Shown here: positions 26,637-35,068 of the stretch, piece after piece
How the letters are laid out: each line of letters begins with the position of its first letter
How positions within the stretch are numbered: the first letter of the stretch is position 1
Source: an uncultured Lachnospiraceae bacterium
GTDB taxonomy: Bacteria; Bacillota; Clostridia; Lachnospirales; Lachnospiraceae
Assembly (NCBI GenBank): GCA_934364805.1
Contig: CAKRMH010000001.1
Span: 124,001 to 188,000, forward strand
Direction: 5' to 3'
DNA: 64,000 bases
The notes under the pieces: generated by a model
Database searches by the model: none
What the model was told of the DNA's origin: nothing
Seen by the model: only the letters and a program-made list of their open reading frames with translations
Made by a program: the position numbers and the translations under genes

Positions 26637-26665
26637 TTGAATTATGAAAAAACATCATATATAAT
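26637..26665 (+). promoter_or_regulatory. Promoter of the small membrane protein/alaS unit
   Basis: TTGAAT (26637-26642) and a perfect TATAAT (26660-26665) are spaced by 17 bases. Confidence 0.8.
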
Positions 26666-26715
26666 ATTAAAGTTATAAGCAGAGGGAAAGCTTATGCATA
26701 CAGGGAGGGATTACT

Positions 26716-26880
26716 ATGATCGCATTTTTGGGATGGGTTGTTCATTATCTTATTGTATTAGTTGTACTGGTTGTATTTGCAGGACTTGGTCTTACAATCG
26801 GCATTAAACTGCGCAAAAAGAAGGACGCAAAAGAAGCTCAGATGACAGATACTGTTGATCAGGCAGTTGAAGATAAATAA
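26716..26880 (+). CDS. Small single-pass membrane protein of 54 residues
   Basis: A short gene with a good ribosome site (GGGAGGG, 8 bases before the ATG) and its own promoter upstream. The product has a hydrophobic segment at about residues 3-30 with a small-residue GLGLTIG stretch, a basic KLRKKK stop-transfer patch and an acidic, soluble tail ending in VEDK. The orientation is probably N-out, C-in by the positive-inside rule. It ends 29 bases before alaS. I do not recognise a family; an assembly factor or a regulator of membrane proteins is possible but nothing in the sequence shows it. Confidence 0.75.
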   Translation: MIAFLGWVVHYLIVLVVLVVFAGLGLTIGIKLRKKKDAKEAQMTDTVDQAVEDK

Positions 26881-26909
26881 AACCAAGATATTTTGGAGGA
26901 ATTCACATT

Positions 26910-29570
26910 ATGAAGAAGAGTTATGGCGTAAACGAATTACGTCGGATGTACCTGCAATTTTTCGAAAGCAAGGGACATCTTGCAATGAAAAGCTTTTCAT
27001 TAGTACCACACAATGATAACAGCTTATTATTAATTAACGCTGGTATGGCACCGCTAAAACCATATTTTACAGGACAGGAGATTCCACCCCGCAGAAGAGT
27101 GACGACCTGTCAGAAATGTGTGCGTACCGGAGATATTGAGAATGTTGGTAAGACAGCACGACACCTTACATTTTTTGAAATGCTGGGTAACTTCTCATTT
27201 GGAGATTATTTTAAGCACGAGGCCATTGCGTGGTCATGGGAGTTCCTGACACAGGTTCTCGGACTTGAAGAGGATCGTTTATATCCTTCTATTTATGGAG
27301 AGGATGAAGAGGCATTTGATATCTGGACAAAGGAGATCGGAGTGCCTGCGGACCGCATTACACGTTTCTACAGAGATCCGGAGACGGGAGAATGTGACAA
27401 CTTCTGGGAGCATGGTGCTGGTCCTTGTGGTCCATGCTCAGAGATCTATTATGACCGTGGAGAGAAATACGGCTGTGGCAGTCCGGATTGTAAAGTGGGC
27501 TGTGACTGTGACCGTTTCATGGAAGTATGGAATAACGTATTTACGCAGTTTGAAGGCGATGGCAAAGGCGGATATACCGAGCTTGCCCAGAAGAACATTG
27601 ATACCGGAATGGGACTGGAGCGTCTTGCAGTTGTAATGCAGGATGTTGATTCTGTATTTGATGTTGATACAATGAAAGCAATCCGTGACAGCGTATGCGC
27701 AATGTCCGGAAAGAAATATCAGGTGGATGCACTGGATGATGTCTCTATCCGTCTGATTACAGATCATATCCGTTCTTCCACATTTATGGTTTCCGACGGA
27801 ATCATGCCATCAAATGAAGGACGTGGATATGTACTTCGCCGTCTGATCCGCCGTGCAGCACGCCATGGAAGAATGCTTGGTATTGATGGCTTATTCCTTG
27901 CCAGACTGTCTGAGACAGTAATCAATGAAAGCAAAGACGGATATCCGGAACTGGAAGAGAAGAAAGACTTTATCTTCAAGGTTCTGACACAGGAAGAAGA
28001 AAAATTCAATAAGACCATCGATCAGGGTCTTGCAATCTTAAATGATATGCAGGATGAGATGAGCAAAAGCGGAAGCAAGGTGCTCTCCGGAGAGAATACA
28101 TTCAAGCTTTATGATACTTATGGATTCCCGGTAGATCTGACAGCGGAGATCCTGGAAGAAAAAGGATTCTCATACGATGAAGCCGGATTTAAAGCGTGCA
28201 TGGACGAGCAGAGAGAAAAAGCACGTAAGGCACGTAAGACAACAAACTACATGGGAGCAGACGTTACCGTTTATGAGTCGATCGATCCTTCCATCACAAC
28301 AGAATTTGTTGGATACGATAAGCTTACAGTCAGATCCGAGATTACGGTCCTGACAACAGAGTCAGAAATCGTAGAGGCATTAAGTGACGGAGAGATCGGA
28401 ACTGTGATTGTAAAAGAGACTCCATTTTATGCAACCATGGGTGGACAGCAGGGAGATAAAGGTATTATCAAGACAACTTCCGGTGAATTTAAAGTAGAAG
28501 ATACAGTCAAGCTTTTAGGTGGAAAAGTCGGTCATATTGGTAAGATGATCCGTGGAATGATAAAGAGCGGAGATCAGGCAGAACTGATGGTTGATGAAAA
28601 ACTCCGCAGCCAGACATGCAAAAACCATTCTGCAACACATCTGTTACAGAAAGCACTTCGAATCGTACTTGGTACACATGTTGAACAGGCAGGATCTTAT
28701 CAGGACAATGAAAGAACTCGTTTTGACTTCAGCCATTTCCAGGCTATGACAGCAGATGAGATTGCAAGAGTTGAGCAGATCGTAAATGACGAGATTGCAG
28801 CAGCACTTCCAGTTGAAACAGCGGTCATGTCAGTAGATGAAGCAAAAAAGACCGGTGCGATGGCATTGTTTGGTGAGAAATATGGCGAGAAGGTACGCGT
28901 TGTTTCCATGGGCGATTTCTCGAAAGAGTTCTGTGGTGGTACACATGTAAAGAACACATCAGAGATCACTGCATTCAAGATTATTTCAGAAAGTGGTGTA
29001 GCTGCCGGCGTACGTCGAATTGAAGCACTGACCGGAGAGAATGTGTTTGCATATTACAGACATATGGAAGAGGAACTGAATACAGCAGCTAAGACGGTGA
29101 AGGCAACACCGGCTAATCTGGTAGAGCGTCTGGAACATCTGATGGCTGAAATGAAAGCTCTTCAGAGCGAGAATGAGTCATTAAAGAGCAAGGCAGCAAA
29201 AGACGCACTTGGTGATGTTATGGATCAGGTAACGGAAATAAAAGGCGTAAAACTCCTAGCAGCTTCTGTTGACGGAGTCGATATGAACGGACTTCGTGAA
29301 CTGGGTGATCAGCTGAAAGAGAAACTTGGAGAAGGTGTTGTAGTACTTGCTTCTGCCAATGAAGGTAAAGTAAATCTGATTGCAATGGCAACAGATGGAG
29401 CTATGAAACAGGGAGCACATGCAGGTAACCTTATCAAAGCGATCGCAGCAAAAGTCGGCGGTGGCGGCGGTGGACGTCAAAATATGGCTCAGGCGGGAGG
29501 AAAGAATCCTGCAGGTATTCCGGATGCAATCGCAGAAGCCAAAAATGCGCTCGAAGGTATGCTGAAATAA
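26910..29570 (+). CDS. alaS: Alanyl-tRNA synthetase
   Basis: Charges tRNA-Ala and edits mischarged Ser or Gly. The 886-residue protein has the class II aminoacylation core ('FFESKGHLAMKSFSLVP', 'FFEMLGNFSFGDYF', 'NVFTQFEGDG'), the tRNA-recognition region, an editing domain with 'HSATHLLQKALR' and 'CGGTHVKNT' (the zinc-binding HxxxH and CxxxH), and the C-Ala domain with the glycine-rich 'GGGGGGRQ' segment and 'AQAGGK'. Length is normal. GGAGG precedes the ATG. No alanine T-box is seen upstream. Confidence 0.97.
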   Translation: MKKSYGVNELRRMYLQFFESKGHLAMKSFSLVPHNDNSLLLINAGMAPLKPYFTGQEIPPRRRVTTCQKCVRTGDIENVGKTARHLTFFEMLGNFSFGDYFKHEAIAWSWEFLTQVLGLEEDRLYPSIYGEDEEAFDIWTKEIGVPADRITRFYRDPETGECDNFWEHGAGPCGPCSEIYYDRGEKYGCGSPDCKVGCDCDRFMEVWNNVFTQFEGDGKGGYTELAQKNIDTGMGLERLAVVMQDVDSVFDVDTMKAIRDSVCAMSGKKYQVDALDDVSIRLITDHIRSSTFMVSDGIMPSNEGRGYVLRRLIRRAARHGRMLGIDGLFLARLSETVINESKDGYPELEEKKDFIFKVLTQEEEKFNKTIDQGLAILNDMQDEMSKSGSKVLSGENTFKLYDTYGFPVDLTAEILEEKGFSYDEAGFKACMDEQREKARKARKTTNYMGADVTVYESIDPSITTEFVGYDKLTVRSEITVLTTESEIVEALSDGEIGTVIVKETPFYATMGGQQGDKGIIKTTSGEFKVEDTVKLLGGKVGHIGKMIRGMIKSGDQAELMVDEKLRSQTCKNHSATHLLQKALRIVLGTHVEQAGSYQDNERTRFDFSHFQAMTADEIARVEQIVNDEIAAALPVETAVMSVDEAKKTGAMALFGEKYGEKVRVVSMGDFSKEFCGGTHVKNTSEITAFKIISESGVAAGVRRIEALTGENVFAYYRHMEEELNTAAKTVKATPANLVERLEHLMAEMKALQSENESLKSKAAKDALGDVMDQVTEIKGVKLLAASVDGVDMNGLRELGDQLKEKLGEGVVVLASANEGKVNLIAMATDGAMKQGAHAGNLIKAIAAKVGGGGGGRQNMAQAGGKNPAGIPDAIAEAKNALEGMLK

Positions 29571-29599
29571 ATAATTTTTCAGTATTTACAAAAAAACTA

Positions 29600-29627
29600 T
29601 TGACAAATAGGAATATTTTGATAAAAT
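29600..29627 (+). promoter_or_regulatory. Promoter of rpsU
   Basis: A perfect TTGACA (29600-29605) and TAAAAT (29622-29627) are spaced by 16 bases, giving a start near 29635. Confidence 0.82.
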
Positions 29628-29701
29628 CTTTACTAGTGCAATAAAGATTACCTTACAGTTGATGCACAATACGCAACTGGAGGGAGGTTAGGTGTGAGAT
29701 A

Positions 29702-29878
29702 ATGTCTAGTGTAATTGTAAAAGAAAACGAGACTTTAGATAGCGCTTTACGTAGATTTAAAAGAAACTGCGCAAAAGCTGGTATCCAGCAGGAGATTCGT
29801 AAGAGAGAACATTACGAAAAACCAAGCGTAAAACGTAAGAAAAAATCTGAAGCAGCAAGAAAAAGAAAATACAATTAA
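29702..29878 (+). CDS. rpsU: 30S ribosomal protein S21
   Basis: A 58-residue, very basic protein starting 'SSVIVKENETLDSALRRFK' and ending in an Arg/Lys-rich 'ARKRKYN' tail, which is the full S21 family length and pattern. S21 binds the small subunit near the 3' end of 16S rRNA and aids initiation. The gene has its own promoter and terminator. GGAGGGAGGT lies about 12 bases upstream of the ATG. Confidence 0.96.
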   Translation: MSSVIVKENETLDSALRRFKRNCAKAGIQQEIRKREHYEKPSVKRKKKSEAARKRKYN

Positions 29879-29886
29879 TCAAACTG

Positions 29887-29921
29887 AAGGAGTCATCGCT
29901 TGTGCGGTGACTTCTTTTTTT
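29887..29921 (+). terminator. Intrinsic terminator after rpsU
   Basis: GAGTCATCGC pairs with GCGGTGACTTC around loop TTGT (about 10 pairs, one U-G), followed by TTTTTTT. It stands between rpsU and the ABC exporter. Confidence 0.85.
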
Positions 29922-29938
29922 CAAAACGAGAGGGATCT

Positions 29939-31669
29939 ATGAATAAAAATCTGAAAAAAATGATGACTTATTATCGTCCATATCGGAAGATATTCTGGGC
30001 GGATATGTTTTTTGCCATACTCGATGCGGCAGTAGCGTTATCGATACCATTGATCATTCGTTATATTACATCGAAGGTTGTTTTTATGGAGCCGGATCAG
30101 GCTTTGCATAAAATCATAATGCTCGGAATTACGATGGTTTTTATGGTGGCAGTTGGATGTTACAGCAAATTTTTTATATGCAATTACGGTCACGTTATGG
30201 GTGCAAAGATTGAATATGATATGAGAGCGGAGATTTTTGGACATTTTCAGAAGCTTTCTTTTTCTTTTTATGATGAGGAAAAAGTGGGACAGCTCATGTC
30301 AAGAATCACATCGGATCTGTTCGATATCAGCGAGCTGATGCATCATGGCCCGGAAAATATTGTGATCTCTATGCTGAAAATCTTAGGTGCATTTGTGATT
30401 TTATTAAATATCAGCCCGAGACTTACGGTTGCAGCGTTTCTGATGATTCCATTTATGATCGTTTATGCGTATTTTGTGAACAGGCACATGCGAAAAGCGT
30501 TTCGACAGAACCGGATTAAAATTGCGGAGATCAATGCACAGATCGAAGATAATCTGTCTGGAATCCGTGTTGTAAAATCTTTTGCAAATGAAGATATTGA
30601 ACAAAAGAAATTCCGTGTCGGTAACGATGGCTTTCTCAATGCAAAAAGAAACAGCTATCACTATATGGGAGCTTTTCAGGCGGGACTTGGAAGTTTTACG
30701 ACCCTGATCCAGGTGTGCGTGATCGTTGCGGGAACTTATTTTATCATGCAGGGCAGCGTGGATGTAAATGACCTGATTACATTTATTTTGTATATATCGG
30801 TTTTTACAGATCCGATCCGGACATTGATTGATTTTACCGAGCAGTTCCAGAATGGCTATAGCGGATTTGAAAGATTTATGGAAATTATGTCGATAGAGCC
30901 GGATATCGAGGACTCAGAAGATGCAATTGAAGCCCCGGTGTTAAAAGGAGATATTTGTTTTCAGGACGTTTCGTTTGCCTATAACGACAGTACTCCGGAA
31001 GTGTTAAGTCATGTTTCCATGAATGTTCCGGCAGGATCGTATATGGCGCTTGTAGGATCTTCCGGAGCTGGAAAAACAACGCTTTGTTCTCTGATTCCAA
31101 GATTTTATGAGGTGACATCGGGAAGGATCACCATTGATGGAATGGATATCCGGAAAATGACACTGAAAAGTTTAAGAAATCAGATCGGAATCGTTCAACA
31201 GGACGTATATCTGTTTGCAGGCTCTGTTTATGAAAATATACTATACGGAAAACCAGATGCGACAGAGGAAGAGGTCTATCAGGCTGCAAAGAATGCAAAT
31301 GCACATGAGTTTATCATGAGCCTTCCGGAAGGCTATCAGACAGACATCGGACAAAGAGGCATCAAACTTTCCGGAGGACAGAAGCAGCGGTTGTCGATCG
31401 CAAGAGTATTCCTGAAAAATCCGCCAATACTGATCTTTGATGAGGCAACGTCTGCGCTTGACAATGAAAGCGAGCGTGTCGTACAGGAGTCATTAGAACA
31501 TCTGGCGAAGAATCGCACAACATTTGTTATTGCACACAGACTTTCAACGATCCGCAATGCAGAGAAAATACTTGTATTGACCGAAGATGGGATTGCGGAA
31601 CAGGGAACGCATGAAGAACTGCTTGCAAATGGCGGGATTTATGAGAAACTGTATCACATGCATGATTAA
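29939..31669 (+). CDS. ABC exporter half-transporter (MsbA/multidrug type, TMD-NBD fusion)
   Basis: A 576-residue protein with six transmembrane segments in residues 15-300 and a C-terminal nucleotide-binding domain. That domain shows Walker A 'GSSGAGKTT', the Q-loop, signature 'LSGGQKQRLSIAR', Walker B 'ILIFDEATSALD' and the 'IAHRLST' H-loop. It would act as a homodimer exporting lipids, drugs or peptides. The ATG at 29939 has GAGAGGG upstream; an in-frame TTG at 29900 lies inside the rpsU terminator stem and is rejected. It stands alone, so the substrate is unknown. Confidence 0.92.
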   Translation: MNKNLKKMMTYYRPYRKIFWADMFFAILDAAVALSIPLIIRYITSKVVFMEPDQALHKIIMLGITMVFMVAVGCYSKFFICNYGHVMGAKIEYDMRAEIFGHFQKLSFSFYDEEKVGQLMSRITSDLFDISELMHHGPENIVISMLKILGAFVILLNISPRLTVAAFLMIPFMIVYAYFVNRHMRKAFRQNRIKIAEINAQIEDNLSGIRVVKSFANEDIEQKKFRVGNDGFLNAKRNSYHYMGAFQAGLGSFTTLIQVCVIVAGTYFIMQGSVDVNDLITFILYISVFTDPIRTLIDFTEQFQNGYSGFERFMEIMSIEPDIEDSEDAIEAPVLKGDICFQDVSFAYNDSTPEVLSHVSMNVPAGSYMALVGSSGAGKTTLCSLIPRFYEVTSGRITIDGMDIRKMTLKSLRNQIGIVQQDVYLFAGSVYENILYGKPDATEEEVYQAAKNANAHEFIMSLPEGYQTDIGQRGIKLSGGQKQRLSIARVFLKNPPILIFDEATSALDNESERVVQESLEHLAKNRTTFVIAHRLSTIRNAEKILVLTEDGIAEQGTHEELLANGGIYEKLYHMHD

Positions 31670-31672
31670 TAT

Positions 31673-31701
31673 TTGCAATCTGTTTAAAATGCGAGTATTA
31701 T
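31673..31701 (+). promoter_or_regulatory. Promoter of the G3E GTPase pair
   Basis: TTGCAA (31673-31678) and TATTAT (31696-31701) are spaced by 17 bases. I see no clear Zur or Fur-type palindrome around it. Confidence 0.65.
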
Positions 31702-31768
31702 ATATCAGATGGGATGAAATATCCAAAGCATATTTGAAATGGAATTTCCAGAAAAAGGAGCGATTAAA

Positions 31769-32893
31769 ATGACAAAAATTGACATTATTTCAGGATTTCT
31801 TGGTGCAGGTAAAACAACTTTCATTAAGAAAATGATAGAAGAAGCCTTTACAGGTGAGCAGGTAGTTTTGATTGAAAATGAGTTTGGTGAAGTCGGAATT
31901 GATGGTGGATTTTTAAAGGATTCCGGAATCCAGATCACAGAAATGAACTCTGGATGCATCTGCTGTTCACTGGTAGGTGATTTTGGAAAGAATCTGAATG
32001 AGGTAATTACCAAATATCATCCGGATCGTATTCTGATCGAGCCATCCGGAGTTGGAAAACTGTCAGATGTAATGAAATCCGTTATCGATATTGAAAAAGA
32101 ACAGGATGTAAAACTGAACGGACTGGTTACTGTTGTAAATGCGTTAAAAGCCAGCAAGCAGATGAAAGCATTTGGTGAATTCTTTAACAATCAGATTGAG
32201 TGTGCAACGACCGTTATTTTAAGCAGAAGCCAGAATGCAACACCGGAGCAGCTGGAGTTTTGCGTAAAACAGATTCAGGCATTGAATCCAAAGGCTGCAA
32301 TTATCACAACAGACTGGAATGCAATAAACGGAAAACAGATTCTGAAGGTTATGGAGGGACAGGATTCTCTTGAGATGAAGCTTCTTGCAGAGCAGATGCA
32401 TAAACAGGAAGAGGAAGAACATGAACATCATCACGATCATGACCATGAAGAGCATGAACATGAGCATCATCACGATCACGACCATGAAGAGCATGAACAC
32501 GAGCATCATCACGATCATGACCATGAAGAGCATGAGCACGAACATCATCATGAGCATGGGGAGAATTGCACCTGCGGATGTCATGACCATGAGCATCATC
32601 ATCACCATCATGCAGATGATGTATTTACAAGCTGGGGCAAAGAGACTCCTCATAAATATGAGAAATCAAAGATTGAAGAAATCTTAAAGACGTTCCGTGA
32701 TACAGAAGATTATGGCACGATTCTCCGTGCAAAAGGAATGGTAGAGAGTACAGATGGTACCTGGATCTACTTTGATATGGTTGAGGGAGAATACGAGCTG
32801 CGTGAAGGAGAACCGGATTATACAGGAAGACTTTGTGTAATCGGAACCAATATTGATGCACACAGATTAGAAGAATTATTTGAGATAGCCTAG
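31769..32893 (+). CDS. G3E/COG0523 (CobW-like) metallochaperone GTPase with His-rich loop
   Basis: A 374-residue P-loop GTPase of the group that inserts zinc, cobalt or nickel into client proteins. Walker A GFLGAGKT lies at residues 9-16, the metal-binding GCICC motif near residue 60, and 'EPSGVGK' follows. The usual NKxD guanine motif reads SRSQ. Between about residues 218 and 282 is a loop with three 13-residue repeats and further His, Cys (CTCGC), Asp and Glu, roughly 34 histidines in all, suited to metal storage or transfer. A CobW C-terminal domain follows. ATG 31769 has AAAGGAG upstream; an earlier in-frame ATG (31739) has none. It is paired with the next gene. Confidence 0.9.
   Translation: MTKIDIISGFLGAGKTTFIKKMIEEAFTGEQVVLIENEFGEVGIDGGFLKDSGIQITEMNSGCICCSLVGDFGKNLNEVITKYHPDRILIEPSGVGKLSDVMKSVIDIEKEQDVKLNGLVTVVNALKASKQMKAFGEFFNNQIECATTVILSRSQNATPEQLEFCVKQIQALNPKAAIITTDWNAINGKQILKVMEGQDSLEMKLLAEQMHKQEEEEHEHHHDHDHEEHEHEHHHDHDHEEHEHEHHHDHDHEEHEHEHHHEHGENCTCGCHDHEHHHHHHADDVFTSWGKETPHKYEKSKIEEILKTFRDTEDYGTILRAKGMVESTDGTWIYFDMVEGEYELREGEPDYTGRLCVIGTNIDAHRLEELFEIA
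32420..32536 (+). repeat. Three tandem 39-base repeats coding for His-rich units
   Basis: Three consecutive in-frame 39-base copies encode the 13-residue unit HEHHHDHDHEEHE, identical in protein and differing at a few silent sites, with a partial fourth copy to about 32560. The pattern suggests expansion by slippage or unequal crossing-over within the GTPase gene. Confidence 0.9.
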
Positions 32894-32913
32894 AAAAGTG
32901 AAAAGGAGTAAGT

Positions 32914-33858
32914 ATGGCACAGGAGATACCAGTTTATTTATTTACCGGTTTTATGGACAGCGGTAAAACAACATTAGTGAATGAAACCCTGTTTGAAAAT
33001 GATTTCGCTGAGGGCGGCAAAGGTATTATTATCATGTGCGAAGACGGCGATGTGGAATATGATCCTGAGAAATTGAAAACGGTCAATTTTCAGGTCGTTA
33101 CCATTGATTCAGAGGAAGAATTTACAGAAGAAAAGATGAAAGAAATCAATCTTCAGTACCTTCCGGAGCAGGTCTTTATTGAGTACAACGGCACATGGGG
33201 AATGGACAAGATTCTGGAGATGAACCTTCCGAAGGACTGGATCATTGTACAGTCGCTTGCAACCGTGGATTCCACGACATTTGAGATGTATATGAATAAT
33301 ATGCGTGCAATGATGCAGGAGCAGGTGTTCTCATCCGATGTTGTAATCTTTAACCGTACCGATGATAATACAGACAGAGGAAAATTCCGTCGTCTGATCA
33401 AGACAATCAACCGTAAGGCTCAGATTGTATATGAAAGAAAAGATGGTACGATCGACGAACGTCCGGAGGAACTTCCATTTGATATCAATCAGGATATCAT
33501 CGAGTTATCGGATGCAGATTACGCAATCTGGTACATGGATGCCATGGATAATTACAAAAAATACGATGGTAAGAAAGTAAAATTCCGTGCGCTGGTATAC
33601 AACCCGGATAAATTAAAAAAAGGAATTTTTGTACCGGGGCGTTTTGCGATGACCTGCTGTATTGAAGATGTAACCTTTATCGGATTTAAGTGTAAATATG
33701 ATAAGGAAAATGAAATTCCGCATAAGTCATGGATCGATATTACTGCAGAAATCAGAGTAGAATTTGCACGTGAGTATAAAGGAAAAGGACCGGTACTTTA
33801 TCCGATCTCAATTGAACCGGCAGAGAAGCCGGAAGATGAACTTGTATACTTCACGTAG
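32914..33858 (+). CDS. G3E-like GTPase fused to a C-terminal DUF1980/YcgQ-like domain
   Basis: A 314-residue protein. The N-terminal half is a CobW-type P-loop domain with GFMDSGKT at 12-19 and an 'FNRTDD' guanine-type motif near residue 148. It lacks the GCxCC metal motif of its neighbour. From about residue 205 the sequence ('GKKVKFRALVYNP', 'GRFAMTCCIEDVTF', 'YKGKGPVLYPISIEP') matches what I recall of the C-terminal beta domain of TIGR03943/DUF1980 proteins (YcgQ), which are linked to zinc homeostasis. The gene lies 20 bases after the His-rich GTPase with AAAGGAG upstream, so the two likely act together in metal delivery. Confidence 0.82.
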   Translation: MAQEIPVYLFTGFMDSGKTTLVNETLFENDFAEGGKGIIIMCEDGDVEYDPEKLKTVNFQVVTIDSEEEFTEEKMKEINLQYLPEQVFIEYNGTWGMDKILEMNLPKDWIIVQSLATVDSTTFEMYMNNMRAMMQEQVFSSDVVIFNRTDDNTDRGKFRRLIKTINRKAQIVYERKDGTIDERPEELPFDINQDIIELSDADYAIWYMDAMDNYKKYDGKKVKFRALVYNPDKLKKGIFVPGRFAMTCCIEDVTFIGFKCKYDKENEIPHKSWIDITAEIRVEFAREYKGKGPVLYPISIEPAEKPEDELVYFT

Positions 33859-33902
33859 TATAATATAAGTTTCAGTTATAATAACGATTCAATTTTGCTG
33901 AC

Positions 33903-33931
33903 TTGACAAAGATACTTTAATGAGATAAAGT
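33903..33931 (+). promoter_or_regulatory. Promoter of the ABC importer operon
   Basis: A perfect TTGACA (33903-33908) and TAAAGT (33926-33931) are spaced by 17 bases. Confidence 0.8.
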
Positions 33932-33949
33932 GTTGTCATGTTCAAGCAG

Positions 33950-33987
33950 AAAAGACCATTTCAGGACTGACTTGAAATGGTCTTTTT
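33950..33987 (+). terminator. Terminator-like hairpin in the ABC importer leader (possible attenuator)
   Basis: A perfect 14-pair stem (33950-33963 with 33973-33986) with a 9-base loop ends in TTTTT. It lies downstream of the promoter and 20 bases before the first gene, so it is transcribed in the leader rather than ending an upstream gene. Confidence 0.7.
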
Positions 33988-34007
33988 AGATTTAAGGAGG
34001 TCTGTTT

Positions 34008-35051
34008 ATGAAAAAGAAAGTAGTAGTAACAATAATGATGGCGGTTCTGGCGGCATCGTCCGTAGTTGGATGCGGTGCATCGAACGGGGATGAGAAGGAC
34101 AGTTCTGCAGGAAGTGATAAAGTATATAAAGTAGGAATTGTACAATACGTGGATGACGCATCCTTAAATCAGATTGAAGCTGCAATTGAAAAAGAACTTG
34201 ATGCAAAAGGAAAAGAGCTCGGAGTTACCTTTGACTACGGTGATTATGTCAACAATGGTCAGGCGGATTCGACGGTACTTGGACAGATCGCAACGGATCT
34301 GGTCGCTGATGACGTAGATGTGATCATTCCAATTGCGACTCCGGCAGCTATGATCATGCAGAATGCGACAGAGGATAATCAGATTCCGGTTGTTTTTTCA
34401 GCAGTATCCGATCCGGTTTCCGCAGGACTGGTAGACAGTATGGACGCTCCGGGAGCCAATATTACCGGAACTTCTGATGCACTGGATACAGAAGCGGTTA
34501 TGAAGCTTATGATGGCAGCAAATCCGGATACAAAAAAAGTAGGACTTTTATATAATAAGAGTCAGGACTCATCGCTTAAGGCAATTGAAGAAGCCAAAGA
34601 TTTCTGCGATAAAAACAATCTGGAGTATATCGAAAAAACAGGTACAACCAATGATGAGATTATGCTTGCAGCAGATGCACTTGTATCAGAAAAGGTAGAT
34701 GCTGTGTTTACTCCGACAGATAATACCGTCCAGGTTGCCGAAATTTCTATTTTTGAGAAATTTGCAGATGCAAAGATTCCACATTATGCAGGAGCTGACA
34801 GTTTTGCGTTAAACGGAGCTTTCTGCGGCTATGGTGTCAACTACGAAGAGCTTGGATGCAAAACAGCGGATATGGTTGTTGACGTACTTGTAAATGGAAA
34901 GAAACCAGCGGAGATGCCAGTACAGACCTTGGATAATGGTATCGCAACCGTGAATACAGAAACAGCAGAAGCAGTCGGACTTGATTATTCTGTATTTAAA
35001 GACATGTGCGAAGAATTAAAGACAACAACGACCAAAAAAGAATTTGAATAA
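34008..35051 (+). CDS. ABC transporter substrate-binding lipoprotein (ABC_sub_bind/TrpX type)
   Basis: A 347-residue exported lipoprotein. The signal peptide is a KKK start, a hydrophobic stretch and the lipobox VVGC with Cys22 as the lipidated residue. The mature part is a periplasmic-binding-protein fold with 'VGIVQYVDDASLNQ' and 'GLVDSMDAPGANITGTSD', typical of the Pfam ABC_sub_bind family. Such proteins with this permease and ATPase arrangement include the TrpXYZ candidates for tryptophan uptake, but the ligand cannot be read from the sequence. AAGGAGG precedes the ATG. Confidence 0.9.
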   Translation: MKKKVVVTIMMAVLAASSVVGCGASNGDEKDSSAGSDKVYKVGIVQYVDDASLNQIEAAIEKELDAKGKELGVTFDYGDYVNNGQADSTVLGQIATDLVADDVDVIIPIATPAAMIMQNATEDNQIPVVFSAVSDPVSAGLVDSMDAPGANITGTSDALDTEAVMKLMMAANPDTKKVGLLYNKSQDSSLKAIEEAKDFCDKNNLEYIEKTGTTNDEIMLAADALVSEKVDAVFTPTDNTVQVAEISIFEKFADAKIPHYAGADSFALNGAFCGYGVNYEELGCKTADMVVDVLVNGKKPAEMPVQTLDNGIATVNTETAEAVGLDYSVFKDMCEELKTTTTKKEFE

Positions 35052-35068
35052 GTAATGAGGAAATGGCT

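Noticed and set aside
32420..32612. Tandem repeats as a CRISPR-like array
   Set aside because: The repeats are 39 bases long without unique spacers, are in frame, and code for the His-rich loop of a GTPase.
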